Shown here: one piece after another, positions 52,522 to 61,843 of the stretch
How positions within the stretch are numbered: the stretch's first letter is position 1
How the letters are laid out: each line of letters starts with the position of its first letter
NCBI RefSeq assembly: GCF_006874475.1
Contig: NZ_VIRM01000038.1
Span: 21,277 to 85,276 of the forward strand
DNA: 64,000 nucleotides
Direction of reading: 5' to 3'
Source of the DNA: Microbispora hainanensis
GTDB lineage: Bacteria; Actinomycetota; Actinomycetes; Streptosporangiales; Streptosporangiaceae
Translations under genes and position numbers: made by a program
The notes under the pieces: generated by a model
Told to the model about the DNA's origin: nothing
Seen by the model: only the letters and a program-made list of their open reading frames with translations
Databases searched by the model: none

Positions 52522-55074
52522 TCATTCCCGTAGTCGCCAGGCTGTTCCCAGGCGGTGGTAGGTGAAGGCCCAGCGGTCGGTGCCTTCTTTGCGGCGGGTG
52601 TAGCGCTCGGGGTGCTGGTATCGGTCGCGGTTGTGGAACTGGCAGGCCGGACCCAGCAGCTTCAGGTCGGTCAGGCCGCCGCTGCTCCAGTTGTCGGCGT
52701 GGTCGATCTGGCACATCGTCGCCGGAAGCGGGCAGCCGTCGATCCAGCAGGTGGCATACCGGGCCAACACCGCCCGCCGCTGCGCCGGAGTGGCCAGGCG
52801 GACCTTGCGGCCCATATCGAGGACCTGCCCCTCGGCGTTCATGACGATCCGCACGAGGGTTGAGGTGCGGGCGAGGCGGTGCACGCTGGAGATGGGCAGT
52901 ACCTGCCCGGTCGCCAGCAACAACCCCGGCACCATTCCCAACGAGGCTCCCAGCGTTGTCCCCAGGAACGCCCCGGGAAGCGTACCTGCGGCCCCTCCCG
53001 GCGCTGCTCCTGGCGACGCACCCTGCGACGCTGCTTGCGCCGTCCCAGGCGTCTCTCGCCCGCTTCCCGATGTCCCCGACGTTCCCGGTGCCTGCGTCGC
53101 ATGCGAGCACCGCGCCTCGCCGTCGCACCGGCACGCGCCCTGGCCATGCCGGCAGTCCCCCGCAGGCCGATGCCCGGCGTGGGTGTGAGGTGCGGAGGCG
53201 TCCTCAGGCGGAGGATCCGGCTGCGCCGCCTCCGAAGGCACTGCGTTCGAAGGCCCGCCACCGTCAGCAGCGCCCCACCTGGCGTGCGTTGCTCCAGCCT
53301 GAGCCGCGGCACAGTCGCGGTCTGTGCCCATGACGGGCGCAGTGTCGTCGTCCTCGGCAGAGGCGACGTTCATGGTGTCGTGCGACTCGCACTCGCCGGG
53401 CCGCCCCTCACGGGCCCCGCGGCTACCAAACCCGCAGGCGCGAGACTCCTCGTCGGGAAGTCCGGCCGTGGCGTTGTCGGAGCTAGGGGCGGAGTCGGTG
53501 ACAGGGGCGGAGTCGGGGGCAGGGGCGGTGGCGGGGTCGGCCTCGGCCTCGCGCACGTCACCGAGGCCGGTCGCTGCGGTAGCGCCAGTGTCGTCGGCGC
53601 TTTCGGTACCGGCGTGCGCAGCGCCATCGGCACCTGCATCGCTCCCCGCACCGGCATCTGCCTCAGCCTCAGCCTCGGCATTGTCGAGGTCGTCGGCCTG
53701 GCCGGGTGCAGGGTCGTTCGTGTCGTCCCGGCCTTCCTCGAAGCCCTCGGCATCCCGCGCGTCTTCGACGTGGTCGGCGGTGTCCTCGGTGGCCGGGTCG
53801 GCGCGGTATGGATCGTCGGTGTTTTCGGGGTCGGTGGGGAGGGATTCGGCGCTGACCACGACGAGGAGCTCGGTGACGATCTGCTGCTCCAACGCGGCGA
53901 TCAGCGCGTCCGCCTGGCGCTCCGTCAGCGTGCGGTCATCGCCGTCGGCCTTCTTCTTGGCGTACTCCTGCAACAGGGTCATCAGGCGGGCGCCGGGTTC
54001 ACGGGGAATGTAGAACTCCCCTTCCACGCCGCCGCCCTTACCCGGGCGGACCCGCAGGAAGCGCCGCCCGTAATCGGCCTGCTCATCGCGTTCTTCGCCG
54101 TCGGGGTCGAGCACCGCCCGCAAATGGCGGCCGGCCTTGGCCACCTCCGCCGCCCCCGCCTTGCCCGCCAGCTCCACCAGGATCGGCTCCGCCAACCCGG
54201 CCTGCTCATCGGTCAGCCCGGCGACAGCGGCGCAGATGGCCTCCACCACCCCCGCCGCCAACTCACCCACGGCGAACTTCTCCCGCACCACCGGTAGGCG
54301 CGGCAGCTCCGCGCCCAGCATCAGCAGGCGCCCCGCACCACCCACCGTCATCCCGCCGGCGGTACGCAACCACGACCTGGTGGAGGCATGCCCGTGCTGT
54401 TTGGCCTGCCCAGCGGCATGGACCCGGCCGACGCGGTCGGCCAGGGCGCAGGTGATCCGATCCCGCGCGAACAGCAACTCCTCCGCCTCGGCAAGGCAGA
54501 CGTCCACATCATCGGGAAGCGGGACCAGCGTCAGCTCCTGCGCCACCTCACGAACAGACCCCACCACCACCCACGACGACCGCACACGACCCCGACCACG
54601 GCCACCCACATCGGAAGCACCAGCGCCAGAGCCATCCGCACCCGGGCCGTCCGCGCCAGCGGCATTCGCATCGGTGGCATCGGTGGGGGTGGCGTCCGCG
54701 CCATCAGCATTCCCACGGGCGGCATCCGCGCCAGTGCCGTCCCAACCAGGGGCAGCCCCACGCGTGGCATCCGCGCCGTCGGCAGCTGCACCGGCGGCCC
54801 CTGCGCCGTCGGCAAGCCTGCCAGCGGTGTCCGCGCGAGCGGTGTCCGCACTCGGGCCGGATGTCCCGTTACCAGGCGCACGGTCGCCGGCGGATGTGCT
54901 CCCGTTCTGGCGCGCGTACTGCGACGGCTCGAAGCCGATGACCGGGAAGGGCTCACGGGCGGATGAGCCGTCGGACGACCACAGCGGGGAACTGGCGATC
55001 AGACGGTCCCACCAGCCGTCGTCAGGGCCTTTCGAATGACGAAGGCGCTCAGGATCGATATCGAACAGATCCAT
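52522..55074 (-). CDS. DUF222 / HNH endonuclease protein (13E12-like)
   Basis: An 850-residue protein. An N-terminal Ala/Gly/Asp-rich segment (about 60-160) precedes DUF222 (about 165-410; EVAQELTLVPLPDDVDVCLAE, LADRVGRVHAAGQAKQHGHA, REKFAVGELAAGVVEAI). A very long Ala/Asp/Glu/Thr-rich spacer (about 420-690) separates it from the C-terminal HNH nuclease (CWIDGCPLPATMCQIDHADN, then LKLLGPACQFHNRDRYQHPER). DUF222-HNH proteins are multicopy in actinobacteria, the 13E12 family, and their cellular role is unsettled. The spacer is much longer than usual. ATG 55074 is preferred because GGAGG is 4 nt upstream; GTG 55077 is too close to it. Confidence 0.9.
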   Translation of the reverse strand: MDLFDIDPERLRHSKGPDDGWWDRLIASSPLWSSDGSSAREPFPVIGFEPSQYARQNGSTSAGDRAPGNGTSGPSADTARADTAGRLADGAGAAGAAADGADATRGAAPGWDGTGADAARGNADGADATPTDATDANAAGADGPGADGSGAGASDVGGRGRGRVRSSWVVVGSVREVAQELTLVPLPDDVDVCLAEAEELLFARDRITCALADRVGRVHAAGQAKQHGHASTRSWLRTAGGMTVGGAGRLLMLGAELPRLPVVREKFAVGELAAGVVEAICAAVAGLTDEQAGLAEPILVELAGKAGAAEVAKAGRHLRAVLDPDGEERDEQADYGRRFLRVRPGKGGGVEGEFYIPREPGARLMTLLQEYAKKKADGDDRTLTERQADALIAALEQQIVTELLVVVSAESLPTDPENTDDPYRADPATEDTADHVEDARDAEGFEEGRDDTNDPAPGQADDLDNAEAEAEADAGAGSDAGADGAAHAGTESADDTGATAATGLGDVREAEADPATAPAPDSAPVTDSAPSSDNATAGLPDEESRACGFGSRGAREGRPGECESHDTMNVASAEDDDTAPVMGTDRDCAAAQAGATHARWGAADGGGPSNAVPSEAAQPDPPPEDASAPHTHAGHRPAGDCRHGQGACRCDGEARCSHATQAPGTSGTSGSGRETPGTAQAASQGASPGAAPGGAAGTLPGAFLGTTLGASLGMVPGLLLATGQVLPISSVHRLARTSTLVRIVMNAEGQVLDMGRKVRLATPAQRRAVLARYATCWIDGCPLPATMCQIDHADNWSSGGLTDLKLLGPACQFHNRDRYQHPERYTRRKEGTDRWAFTYHRLGTAWRLRE

Positions 55075-55164
55075 CACACCTCCATCAAGAGATTCGAAAA
55101 CTTGTATTAATTTTCTCGTGTCTCTGGAGCTTGTGCAAGATCAACTAGGAATCTCTTGGGGTCA

Positions 55165-55275
55165 CAGATGGGGGACCGCAACGGTCCTGACGTGGGTCTT
55201 GGCGGTCAGCGGCAGACGGCCAGTCGCTCGGCCGGCTGATGGCCGGGTGCTCGGCGATCTCCCATACGCGGGAGG
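55165..55275 (-). pseudogene. Decayed fragment of a NarL-type response regulator HTH
   Basis: In one minus-strand frame the segment reads EIAEHPAIS and in another PLTAKTHVRTVAV. The intact regulator next door has EITERLVIS directly followed by PLTAKTHVARAI. At DNA level GACGTGGGTCTTGGCGGT is shared exactly. It looks like a duplicated and frameshifted 3' part of a luxR-type gene. Confidence 0.55.
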
Positions 55276-55316
55276 CGCGGGTTGCGGTGAAGTACGCCGC
55301 CGCGACGGGCCGGGAC

Positions 55317-55390
55317 GCCTGGCCGGGCAGTCAGGTCGCGGGCGGGTCGGGAGGCCTGGCCGGGCAGTCGGGTCGCGGGCGGGTCGGGAC
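55317..55390. repeat. 37-bp direct repeat x2
   Basis: Two adjacent copies of a 37-bp GC-rich unit beginning GCCTGGCCGGGCAGTC, differing at two positions, lie between the regulator relic and the intact response regulator. Confidence 0.7.
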
Positions 55391-55527
55391 GCCGGGACGG
55401 CTGGCACTGCGGTATCGGTCTCTGGTCACGACTTTCTGGCCCGGGACCGCAGTGTCGATCCTGTGGTCACGGTTCCCTGACCCGGCACCGCAGTGTCGAG
55501 CCTGAGCGAGGCGCTGACCGCTTGCCC

Positions 55528-56184
55528 TCAACCGCCGGGCCGCACCAGGCCGCTCTCGTAGGCCAGGATGACGAGCTGCACCCGGTCGCGGACGTCGAGC
55601 TTGGCGATGGCCCTGGCGACGTGGGTCTTGGCGGTGAGCGGGCTGATGACCAGGCGCTCGGTGATCTCGCCGTTGGACAGGCCGAGCGCGACGAGCCGCA
55701 CCACCTCCAGCTCGCGGGTGGTGAGGGCGGCCAGCCGCTCCCCGGCGTCGGGCGCGAGGTCCTGTCGCCGGGCGAACCGCTCGATGACGCGGCGGGTGAC
55801 CCCGGGGGACAGGAGCGCGTCCCCGGCGGCCACGGCGGCCACCGCGCGGCGCAGCTCGGCCGGTTCGACGTCCTTGGTCAGGAAGCCGCTGGCTCCGGCG
55901 CGCAGCGCGGCGAAGACGTGCTCGTCGGTGTCGAAGGTCGTGAGGATGACGACCCGGCAGTCCTGGCGGCCGACGATGCTCCGTGTGGCCGTGATGCCGT
56001 CGGTCCCCGGCATGCGGATGTCCATGAGCACGACGTCGGGGCGGGTGCTCTCGGCCAGCCGTACGGCCTCGGCGCCGTCGGCGGCCTCTCCGACGATCGT
56101 CACGTCCCGTGAGCGGGCCAGCAGGCTGCGGAAGCCCGCCCGTACGAGTGCCTGGTCGTCGGCGAGGAACACCTTGATCGTCAC
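55528..56184 (-). CDS. NarL/FixJ family response regulator
   Basis: A 218-residue two-component response regulator. The receiver domain (about 1-120) has acidic pocket D9/D10, phospho-acceptor D55 in VVLMDIRMPG, the Thr in ILTTFD and the conserved Lys in FLTKDVE. The LuxR-type HTH (about 150-215) is LTTRELEVVRLVALGLSNGE and so on. The GTG start overlaps the TGA of the histidine kinase by 4 nt, so the pair is co-translated and the kinase is its cognate partner. Target genes are not visible. A decayed copy of its C-terminus lies 250 bp downstream. Confidence 0.93.
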   Translation of the reverse strand: MTIKVFLADDQALVRAGFRSLLARSRDVTIVGEAADGAEAVRLAESTRPDVVLMDIRMPGTDGITATRSIVGRQDCRVVILTTFDTDEHVFAALRAGASGFLTKDVEPAELRRAVAAVAAGDALLSPGVTRRVIERFARRQDLAPDAGERLAALTTRELEVVRLVALGLSNGEITERLVISPLTAKTHVARAIAKLDVRDRVQLVILAYESGLVRPGG

Positions 56185-56966
56185 TCCGGAGAGCCTGCCA
56201 CAGCGTCCTCCACAGAGCCTGCCACAGGGATTTCGGCCTTCACGGCGAATCCCCGGGACATCGGGCCGACGGTGAGCGTCCCGCCCAGGGCGCGCACTCT
56301 CTCGCGCATCCCGGTGAGGCCGTTCCCGTCCGTGATCCCGCCGCCGGTCGGGTCGCCCTTGCCGTCGTCGGTGACCTCGACGGTGACCGTTCGCGGGTGA
56401 CGGCCGACCGTCACCTTGGCCGTGGTCGCCCCCGAATGCCTGAGCGTGTTGGCGAGGGCCTCCTGGACGATGCGGTGGACCGCGACGGACGCGGGGGCGG
56501 GGATCGTGGACAGGTCCCCGTGCTCGTGGAGGGTGACGTCGAGCCCGGCGGCGCGGGCGTCGGCGACGAGCGCGCCGAGCGATGACATGTCGGGCTGGGG
56601 CTCGGTGCCGGCGGGGCCCTCCCGCAGGAGGGCGATGAGCGCGTTGAGGTCCTTCATCGCCCGGTTCCTGACGTCCTGAGCCAGGCGCAGCGCGGCGGCG
56701 GCCTCGGCCGGATCCTCCCGCAGGGTGTCGGCGGCGACGTTGAGGTGGACCCCGACGACGGCGAGCGTGTGGGCGACGATGTCGTGCACCTCGCGCGCGA
56801 CGCTCAGGCGCTCCTCCGCGGCGCGGGCGCGGTATTCGGCCTCGCGCAGCAAACCGCCCCGGCGCTGCGCCGCCGCGTAGGCGAGACCGGCGGCGACGAG
56901 GGCCGCGAGCAGCACCCCCTCGCCGAGGGTCTGGATGAGATAGCGGATGAGGTTCCGGTCGAGCAT
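56181..56966 (-). CDS. Short sensor histidine kinase (NarL-partner type)
   Basis: A 261-residue HPK7-type kinase. It has the phospho-acceptor motif REVHDIVAHTL (H61), the N-box EALANTLRHS, VTDDGKG and the G-box region GNGLTGMRERVRALGG. Unlike most relatives, which have four or more N-terminal membrane helices, it has only one hydrophobic segment (about 13-33). It may therefore be an N-terminally truncated gene, or sense through one helix or a partner. A strong hairpin at 57029-57060 separates it from the upstream gene, so it needs its own promoter. Confidence 0.9.
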   Translation of the reverse strand: MLDRNLIRYLIQTLGEGVLLAALVAAGLAYAAAQRRGGLLREAEYRARAAEERLSVAREVHDIVAHTLAVVGVHLNVAADTLREDPAEAAAALRLAQDVRNRAMKDLNALIALLREGPAGTEPQPDMSSLGALVADARAAGLDVTLHEHGDLSTIPAPASVAVHRIVQEALANTLRHSGATTAKVTVGRHPRTVTVEVTDDGKGDPTGGGITDGNGLTGMRERVRALGGTLTVGPMSRGFAVKAEIPVAGSVEDAVAGSPE

Positions 56967-57028
56967 TCAGCGGGCGTCGACGGCGGACGGGCAACAGACC
57001 TGGCGCGCGGACCGGCCGGTAACGAAGC

Positions 57029-57060
57029 GGGTGCCCCGCGGCTCGTGTCGCGGGGCACCC
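57029..57060 (-). terminator. Terminator of the ThuA/sugar-dehydrogenase gene
   Basis: GGGTGCCCCGCG, 8-nt loop GCTCGTGT and CGCGGGGCACCC form a perfect 12-bp stem 34 nt after the stop at 57095. Confidence 0.75.
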
Positions 57061-57094
57061 CCCAGGTGGCCGCAGACCGGCCGGTCACTGCGGC

Positions 57095-60000
57095 TCAGCG
57101 GCAGGTGGCCGCCGTGTAGGCCGCGTCGTACGACGAGGTGACCTCCGTGCCGTCGATCGTGGCGGTGCCGGTCACGGTGACCGTGCTCGCGTCGATCTGC
57201 CCGGCCCGGGTGTTGAAGGACTGGTAGGCCTTCTTGCCCGGGGCCACGTCGGCCACGGTCTTGGCGCCGTACGGCGTGGTCAGCTCCACGGTCGCCGGCA
57301 CGTCACCGTTGTTGACGGCCGTGACCGCCAGGTACGCCGAGGTGCCGACGCAGCGCGGCGCGGCCGTCACGGTCAGCTCGACCTCCGGCGAGTCGTCCGG
57401 GCCGCGGACGAGCGTGAAGTCGTCCACGTCGAAGTCGGCCCCGGTGAACACCAGGTAGAGCTTCGTGGTCCCGGAGGGGACGTTCCTGAGCGGCGTGGAG
57501 ACATCCTCGTACGACTCCCAGCCGCCGGTGTTGGGGACGGTGACGGTGCCGAGCACGGGGCCGGTCGGGGAACCGGTCCGGATCTCGAAGCCGCCGCTCG
57601 GGTTGGGCGAGGCCACCCGCGCCGTGAACCGGGTGACGCCGGTCAGGTCTATCCCGTCGTACGCCGCCCAGTCGCCGGGGTTGACGAAGCCGAGCACGGT
57701 GCCGCCGTGCGCGGGGGCGTGCGCGTAGGTGTCGACGCCGTTGGCCTCCGTCCAACTCTCGGCCTGGACGGTGACGTCGCCCTCCGCCGGGCCGAGCTCC
57801 TTGATGCGGATGTTCCGGAACGCCACCTCGTCGCCGTCGCCGTGGTTCTGGATGCCCACGTAGCCCTGCTGGAGGGACCGCGCCGGATCCGTGTTGACGA
57901 AGTCGTTGATCTTCACGCCGTTCAGGAAGATCTGCAGGCGCTCGCCCTCCACGCGGAGCTCGTAGGTGTTCCACTGCCCGGGCGGGTTGAGCGCGGCGTC
58001 CCTGGCCGTGAGGTCCGCCGACTGGAAGCCGTAGACCGACCCGGTGGTCTTCTCCGGAACGTCCGTGGCGTCGATCTGGATCTCGTAGCCGTTGTCGACG
58101 GCCGACCACGGGTCGTCCGAGGCGGGGAAGCCGACGAAGACGCCCGAGTTGTCGTCGCCGTTCATCTTCCAGTCGAGCTTCAGGGAGTAGGAGTGGAACT
58201 CCTTCGCCTTGTACCAGAACAGCCCCAGGCCGCCGTGCGAGGTCAGGGTGCCGTCGGCCTCCGTGAAGCCGCCAGGCCCGGCCTGCTCCCAGCCGGTGGT
58301 GCCGCCGTTGTAGAGCGTGGTGTAGCCGGTCTCCGGACGGCAGTCGGCCTTGAGGTCGCCCATGGCGTACCGGATGCCGCCGAGCAGGTGCTGCCGGAAC
58401 TCCGGCTCGGAGAAGGACGCCGCGGTGTGCCCGCCGCCCGTGTAGAACGACCGCCCGCCCTGATACTCCTTGCACCACGCGATCGGGTGGTCCTCGCCCA
58501 TCTTCCCGCCGGAGTAGGACTTCTCGTCCAGCGTGGCCAGCACGTGCGCGGTGCTGCGGGCGTTGGTGCGGTAGTCGTACCACTCGTCGGTGCGGGTCCA
58601 CGCCGTCCCGAGGTGGGCGGTCGCCGGGTGGGCCCGGTCCTCCACCTTCACGGTCGCCTGCTGCACGGCGGGGTGCGAGGCGAACCACGCTCCGACGAGG
58701 CCGCCGTAGAACGGCCAGTCATACTCGGTGTCGGCCGCCGCGTGGATGCCGGCGTAGCCGCCGCCCGCCTTGACGTACGACTCGAAGGCCTCCTGCTGGG
58801 CGTCGTTCAGCACGTCGCCCGTGGTGCTGAGGAACACCACGGCCTTGTACTTCGCCAGGTTCTCAGTGGTGAAGACGGCCGGGTCCTCGGTCGCGGTGAC
58901 CGTGAAGCCCAGGTCCTTGATGGCCTGGATGCCGGCCGGGATGGAGTCGTGCCGGAAGCCTGCCGTACGGGAGAAGACCAGGACCTCGCCCTCGCCGCTG
59001 CCCGGGCCCGTCGAGGTCGTCCACTTCTGCGCGTTGCTGCCGTCACAGGTCTTGATGACCATCTGCCCGGTGTTCGAGCCGTCGAGGCACTTGCCCGACT
59101 GCGGGTTCCTGATGGTGCCGTCCGTCCCGATCGTCCAGACCTGCGCGGGGACGTTCGCGACGCAGTCCCAGATCTGCACCCGCGTGCCGTCGGCGGTGCC
59201 GCCGTTGGACACGTCGAGGCACTTGCCGAGCGAGCGGATCGTGGAGCCGTTGACGCTCCAGACCTGCGCCCCGGTGTCGTTGCACTGGTAGAGCTGGACG
59301 TTGGTGCCGTTGGCCGGGTCGGCGTTCGCGACGTCGAGGCACAGGCCGCCGGCGTTGACGATCGGCCCCGGGCTCCCGCCCGCGGGCGGCTCGGCGGTCA
59401 GCGTGAAGTCGTCCACGTCGAACAGCGCCCCGTCGTTGCCCTTGAAGTAGAGGTAGAGCTCGGTCGTCCCGGCCGGGGCGTTCGCGAGCGGCGCGGAGAC
59501 GTCGGTGAACGTCTCCCAGCCTCCGGTGACGGGCACGCTCACCTTGCCCAGCAGGGTGCCGGTCGGCGAGCCCGCGCGGACCTCGATGGTGCCGCCCTTC
59601 CCGCCGGAGGAGACGCGGGCCGCGATCCCCTTGGCCGTGGTCAGCGTGTAGGGCTTGAAGGAGATCCAGTCGCCGTTGTTGACATCGCCCACGGTCCTGC
59701 CGCCGTGCGCCTGCGACTTGTTGATGGGGTTGACGCCCTGGGAGGCGGTGTAGTGCTCGGCCTGGCGGTGCCGCGGCTGCAGGATGTGCTGGGCGTGGGT
59801 GGTCAGCCCGCCCTTGTCGGTGTATTCGGCGTCGAACACGGCGAAGATGTTGGCCGCGTCGTCGTGCTCGCCGTCCACGGGGATGGTCAGCTCACCCGAG
59901 CAGCCGTTCTTCGAGCTGATCTGGTGGCCGTGGCTGTCGTGGCCGAGCACGTACGTCATCTTGACCTTGGCGCAGTCGACGTCGCCGTCCTCCGGGTCGG

Positions 60001-61843
60001 TGACCTTGATCGTGAACGGGACCGAGTCGCCCCACTGGAACAGGCTGCCCTCGACGGGCGTCTCGATGGTCACGGCCGGCGCGGTGTTGCCCGCCGTGAC
60101 GACCACGCTGGCGCTGCCGCTGTTGCCCGCGGGGTCGCGCACCGTCAGCGTCGCGGTGAACGTGCCGTCCTCGTCGTAGGTCTTGACCGGGTTCGCCTCC
60201 GTGGAGGCGGTGCCGTCGCCGAAGTCCCAGGAGTAGGTGAGCGTGGCGCCCTCGGGGTCGGCGGAGCCGGCCGAGGAGAACGTGACGGTGAGGGGCGTCT
60301 TGCCCGAGGTCTTGTCGGCCTTGGCCACGGCGATGGGGGAGCGGTCGCGGCCCTTGATGTACTCGAAGCGATACAGCGCCGAGTTGGCGTCGCCGTTGAA
60401 GTAGCCGGTGCCGTAGTCGAGCACGTAGAGCGCGCCGTCAGGGCCGAACGCCAGGTCCATCACCTGCGTGCCGGTCCACGGGAAGCCGGCGATGTCGCCG
60501 CGCGTCCCGTCGGCCTGCACGTCGATCGCCTTGATCCACCGGCGGCCGAACTCGCCTGCGAACAGGTGTCCGTCCAGGTCCTGCGGGAACTTGACCGCCG
60601 AGTCGAGCGCGGCGTCGTAGTGGTAGACCGGCCCGCCCATCGGCGACTCGGAGCCGCCGCCGAACTCGGGCGGCGAGCCGGCGTCGCCGCCGTACCTGAT
60701 CCACGCGGGCTGGGCGGGCGGCAGCGCACGCTGCCCGGTGTTGCGCGGGGAGGCGTTGACCGGGCCGCCGGCGCAGTCGTACTTCGCCCCGGAGGGCCCG
60801 GAGGGGAACGTGAACGCGTTGTAGGTCTCGGCCGGCGTGTTGGTGCCCGTGCAGTAGGGCCAGCCGTAGTTGCCGGGGCGGGTGACCCGGTTGAACTCGA
60901 CCTGGCCGCTCGGCCCCCGGTTGGGGTCGCCTGTGCCGGCGTCGGGGCCGTAGTCGCCGACGTAGACGACGCCCGTGGCCTTGTCGACGCTCAGCCGGAA
61001 CGGGTTGCGGAAGCCCATCGCGTAGATCTCGGGCCGGGTGTCCGGAGTGCCCGGCGGGAACAGGTTGCCCTCGGGGATGTCGTAGGTCCCGTCGGGCTTG
61101 ACCTTGATACGCAGGATCTTGCCGCGCAGGTCGTTGGTGTTGCCCGCGCTGCGCTGGGCGTCGTACGCCGGGTTGCGGTCGGGCCGCTCGTCGATGGGGG
61201 CGTAGCCCGACGAGTCGAACGGGTTGCTGTCGTCGCCGGTCGAGAGATAGAGGTTGCCTTCGGCGTCGAAGTCCATGTCGCCGCCGACGTGGCAGCAGAT
61301 GCCGCGGTCGGCGGGCACGTCGAGGATCTTGACCTCGCTGTCCTTGTCGAGCGTCCAGTCGGGCTTGACCGTGAACCGGGACAGCCGGTTCACGCCCTTC
61401 CAGGCCGAGAAGTCCGACGCGGTGGCCGGAGCGTCGCCGTCGGGGGTGTCGAGGCGGGGAGCGTAGTAGAGGTAGATGAACCGGTTGGTCGCGAAGCCGG
61501 GGTCGGCGGCGACTCCCTGGAGCCCTTCCTCGTCGTGGGTGTAGACGTTCAGCGTGCCGACCACGGTCGTGTCGCCGCGCGCGTCGGTGCGCCGCAGGAC
61601 GCCCTCGCGCGCGGTGTGCAGCACCGACAGGTCGGGCAGCACGGTCATCGTCATCGGCTCGCCCATCTCGGCGACGCCCCTGGCCAGCTCCACACGCTGG
61701 TAGTCGGCGGCCTCGATGGGCGCCGCGTGCGCCTGTGCGGGCGCGGCAGGGGTGAGCACGGTCATGCCCGTGAAGGCCAGGAGCAGGGCGCAGGTCTGCG
61801 CGATCCGTTTTCTGGCGCGATCGGTCGGCCGCCTGGGGGGCAT
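57095..61843 (-). CDS. Secreted multidomain carbohydrate protein: GSDH-PKD-CBM6-ricin-ThuA-DUF1080-CBM6
   Basis: A 1582-residue exported protein. Domains in order: signal peptide (1-40); PQQ-dependent sugar dehydrogenase-like propeller (about 45-495; GICCHVGGDMDFDAEGNLYLS); PKD (about 500-590, YSWDFGDGT); Ig-like segment; CBM6 (about 690-815); ricin-type beta-trefoil (about 825-945, three QxW-type repeats such as NAQKW); ThuA-like amidotransferase fold (about 950-1165, VLVFSRTAGFRHDSIPAG); DUF1080, the 3-keto-disaccharide hydrolase family (about 1170-1350); a second CBM6 (about 1355-1480) and a C-terminal domain. It suggests oxidation of a glycan-bound sugar followed by cleavage of the keto-sugar in one polypeptide. 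AAGGAAG precedes the ATG. Confidence 0.92.
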   Translation of the reverse strand: MPPRRPTDRARKRIAQTCALLLAFTGMTVLTPAAPAQAHAAPIEAADYQRVELARGVAEMGEPMTMTVLPDLSVLHTAREGVLRRTDARGDTTVVGTLNVYTHDEEGLQGVAADPGFATNRFIYLYYAPRLDTPDGDAPATASDFSAWKGVNRLSRFTVKPDWTLDKDSEVKILDVPADRGICCHVGGDMDFDAEGNLYLSTGDDSNPFDSSGYAPIDERPDRNPAYDAQRSAGNTNDLRGKILRIKVKPDGTYDIPEGNLFPPGTPDTRPEIYAMGFRNPFRLSVDKATGVVYVGDYGPDAGTGDPNRGPSGQVEFNRVTRPGNYGWPYCTGTNTPAETYNAFTFPSGPSGAKYDCAGGPVNASPRNTGQRALPPAQPAWIRYGGDAGSPPEFGGGSESPMGGPVYHYDAALDSAVKFPQDLDGHLFAGEFGRRWIKAIDVQADGTRGDIAGFPWTGTQVMDLAFGPDGALYVLDYGTGYFNGDANSALYRFEYIKGRDRSPIAVAKADKTSGKTPLTVTFSSAGSADPEGATLTYSWDFGDGTASTEANPVKTYDEDGTFTATLTVRDPAGNSGSASVVVTAGNTAPAVTIETPVEGSLFQWGDSVPFTIKVTDPEDGDVDCAKVKMTYVLGHDSHGHQISSKNGCSGELTIPVDGEHDDAANIFAVFDAEYTDKGGLTTHAQHILQPRHRQAEHYTASQGVNPINKSQAHGGRTVGDVNNGDWISFKPYTLTTAKGIAARVSSGGKGGTIEVRAGSPTGTLLGKVSVPVTGGWETFTDVSAPLANAPAGTTELYLYFKGNDGALFDVDDFTLTAEPPAGGSPGPIVNAGGLCLDVANADPANGTNVQLYQCNDTGAQVWSVNGSTIRSLGKCLDVSNGGTADGTRVQIWDCVANVPAQVWTIGTDGTIRNPQSGKCLDGSNTGQMVIKTCDGSNAQKWTTSTGPGSGEGEVLVFSRTAGFRHDSIPAGIQAIKDLGFTVTATEDPAVFTTENLAKYKAVVFLSTTGDVLNDAQQEAFESYVKAGGGYAGIHAAADTEYDWPFYGGLVGAWFASHPAVQQATVKVEDRAHPATAHLGTAWTRTDEWYDYRTNARSTAHVLATLDEKSYSGGKMGEDHPIAWCKEYQGGRSFYTGGGHTAASFSEPEFRQHLLGGIRYAMGDLKADCRPETGYTTLYNGGTTGWEQAGPGGFTEADGTLTSHGGLGLFWYKAKEFHSYSLKLDWKMNGDDNSGVFVGFPASDDPWSAVDNGYEIQIDATDVPEKTTGSVYGFQSADLTARDAALNPPGQWNTYELRVEGERLQIFLNGVKINDFVNTDPARSLQQGYVGIQNHGDGDEVAFRNIRIKELGPAEGDVTVQAESWTEANGVDTYAHAPAHGGTVLGFVNPGDWAAYDGIDLTGVTRFTARVASPNPSGGFEIRTGSPTGPVLGTVTVPNTGGWESYEDVSTPLRNVPSGTTKLYLVFTGADFDVDDFTLVRGPDDSPEVELTVTAAPRCVGTSAYLAVTAVNNGDVPATVELTTPYGAKTVADVAPGKKAYQSFNTRAGQIDASTVTVTGTATIDGTEVTSSYDAAYTAATCR

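Larger units (their letters stand above)
55075..55527. other. Intergenic region with decayed regulator fragment and repeats
   Basis: About 450 bp without an intact gene. The first 80 bp are AT-rich and probably hold the promoter of the HNH gene. The middle part is a degenerate copy of the response-regulator HTH (55165-55275), followed by a 37-bp duplication (55317-55390). Two short segments sharing ACCGCAGTGTCGA then lead to the end of the response-regulator gene. Confidence 0.55.
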
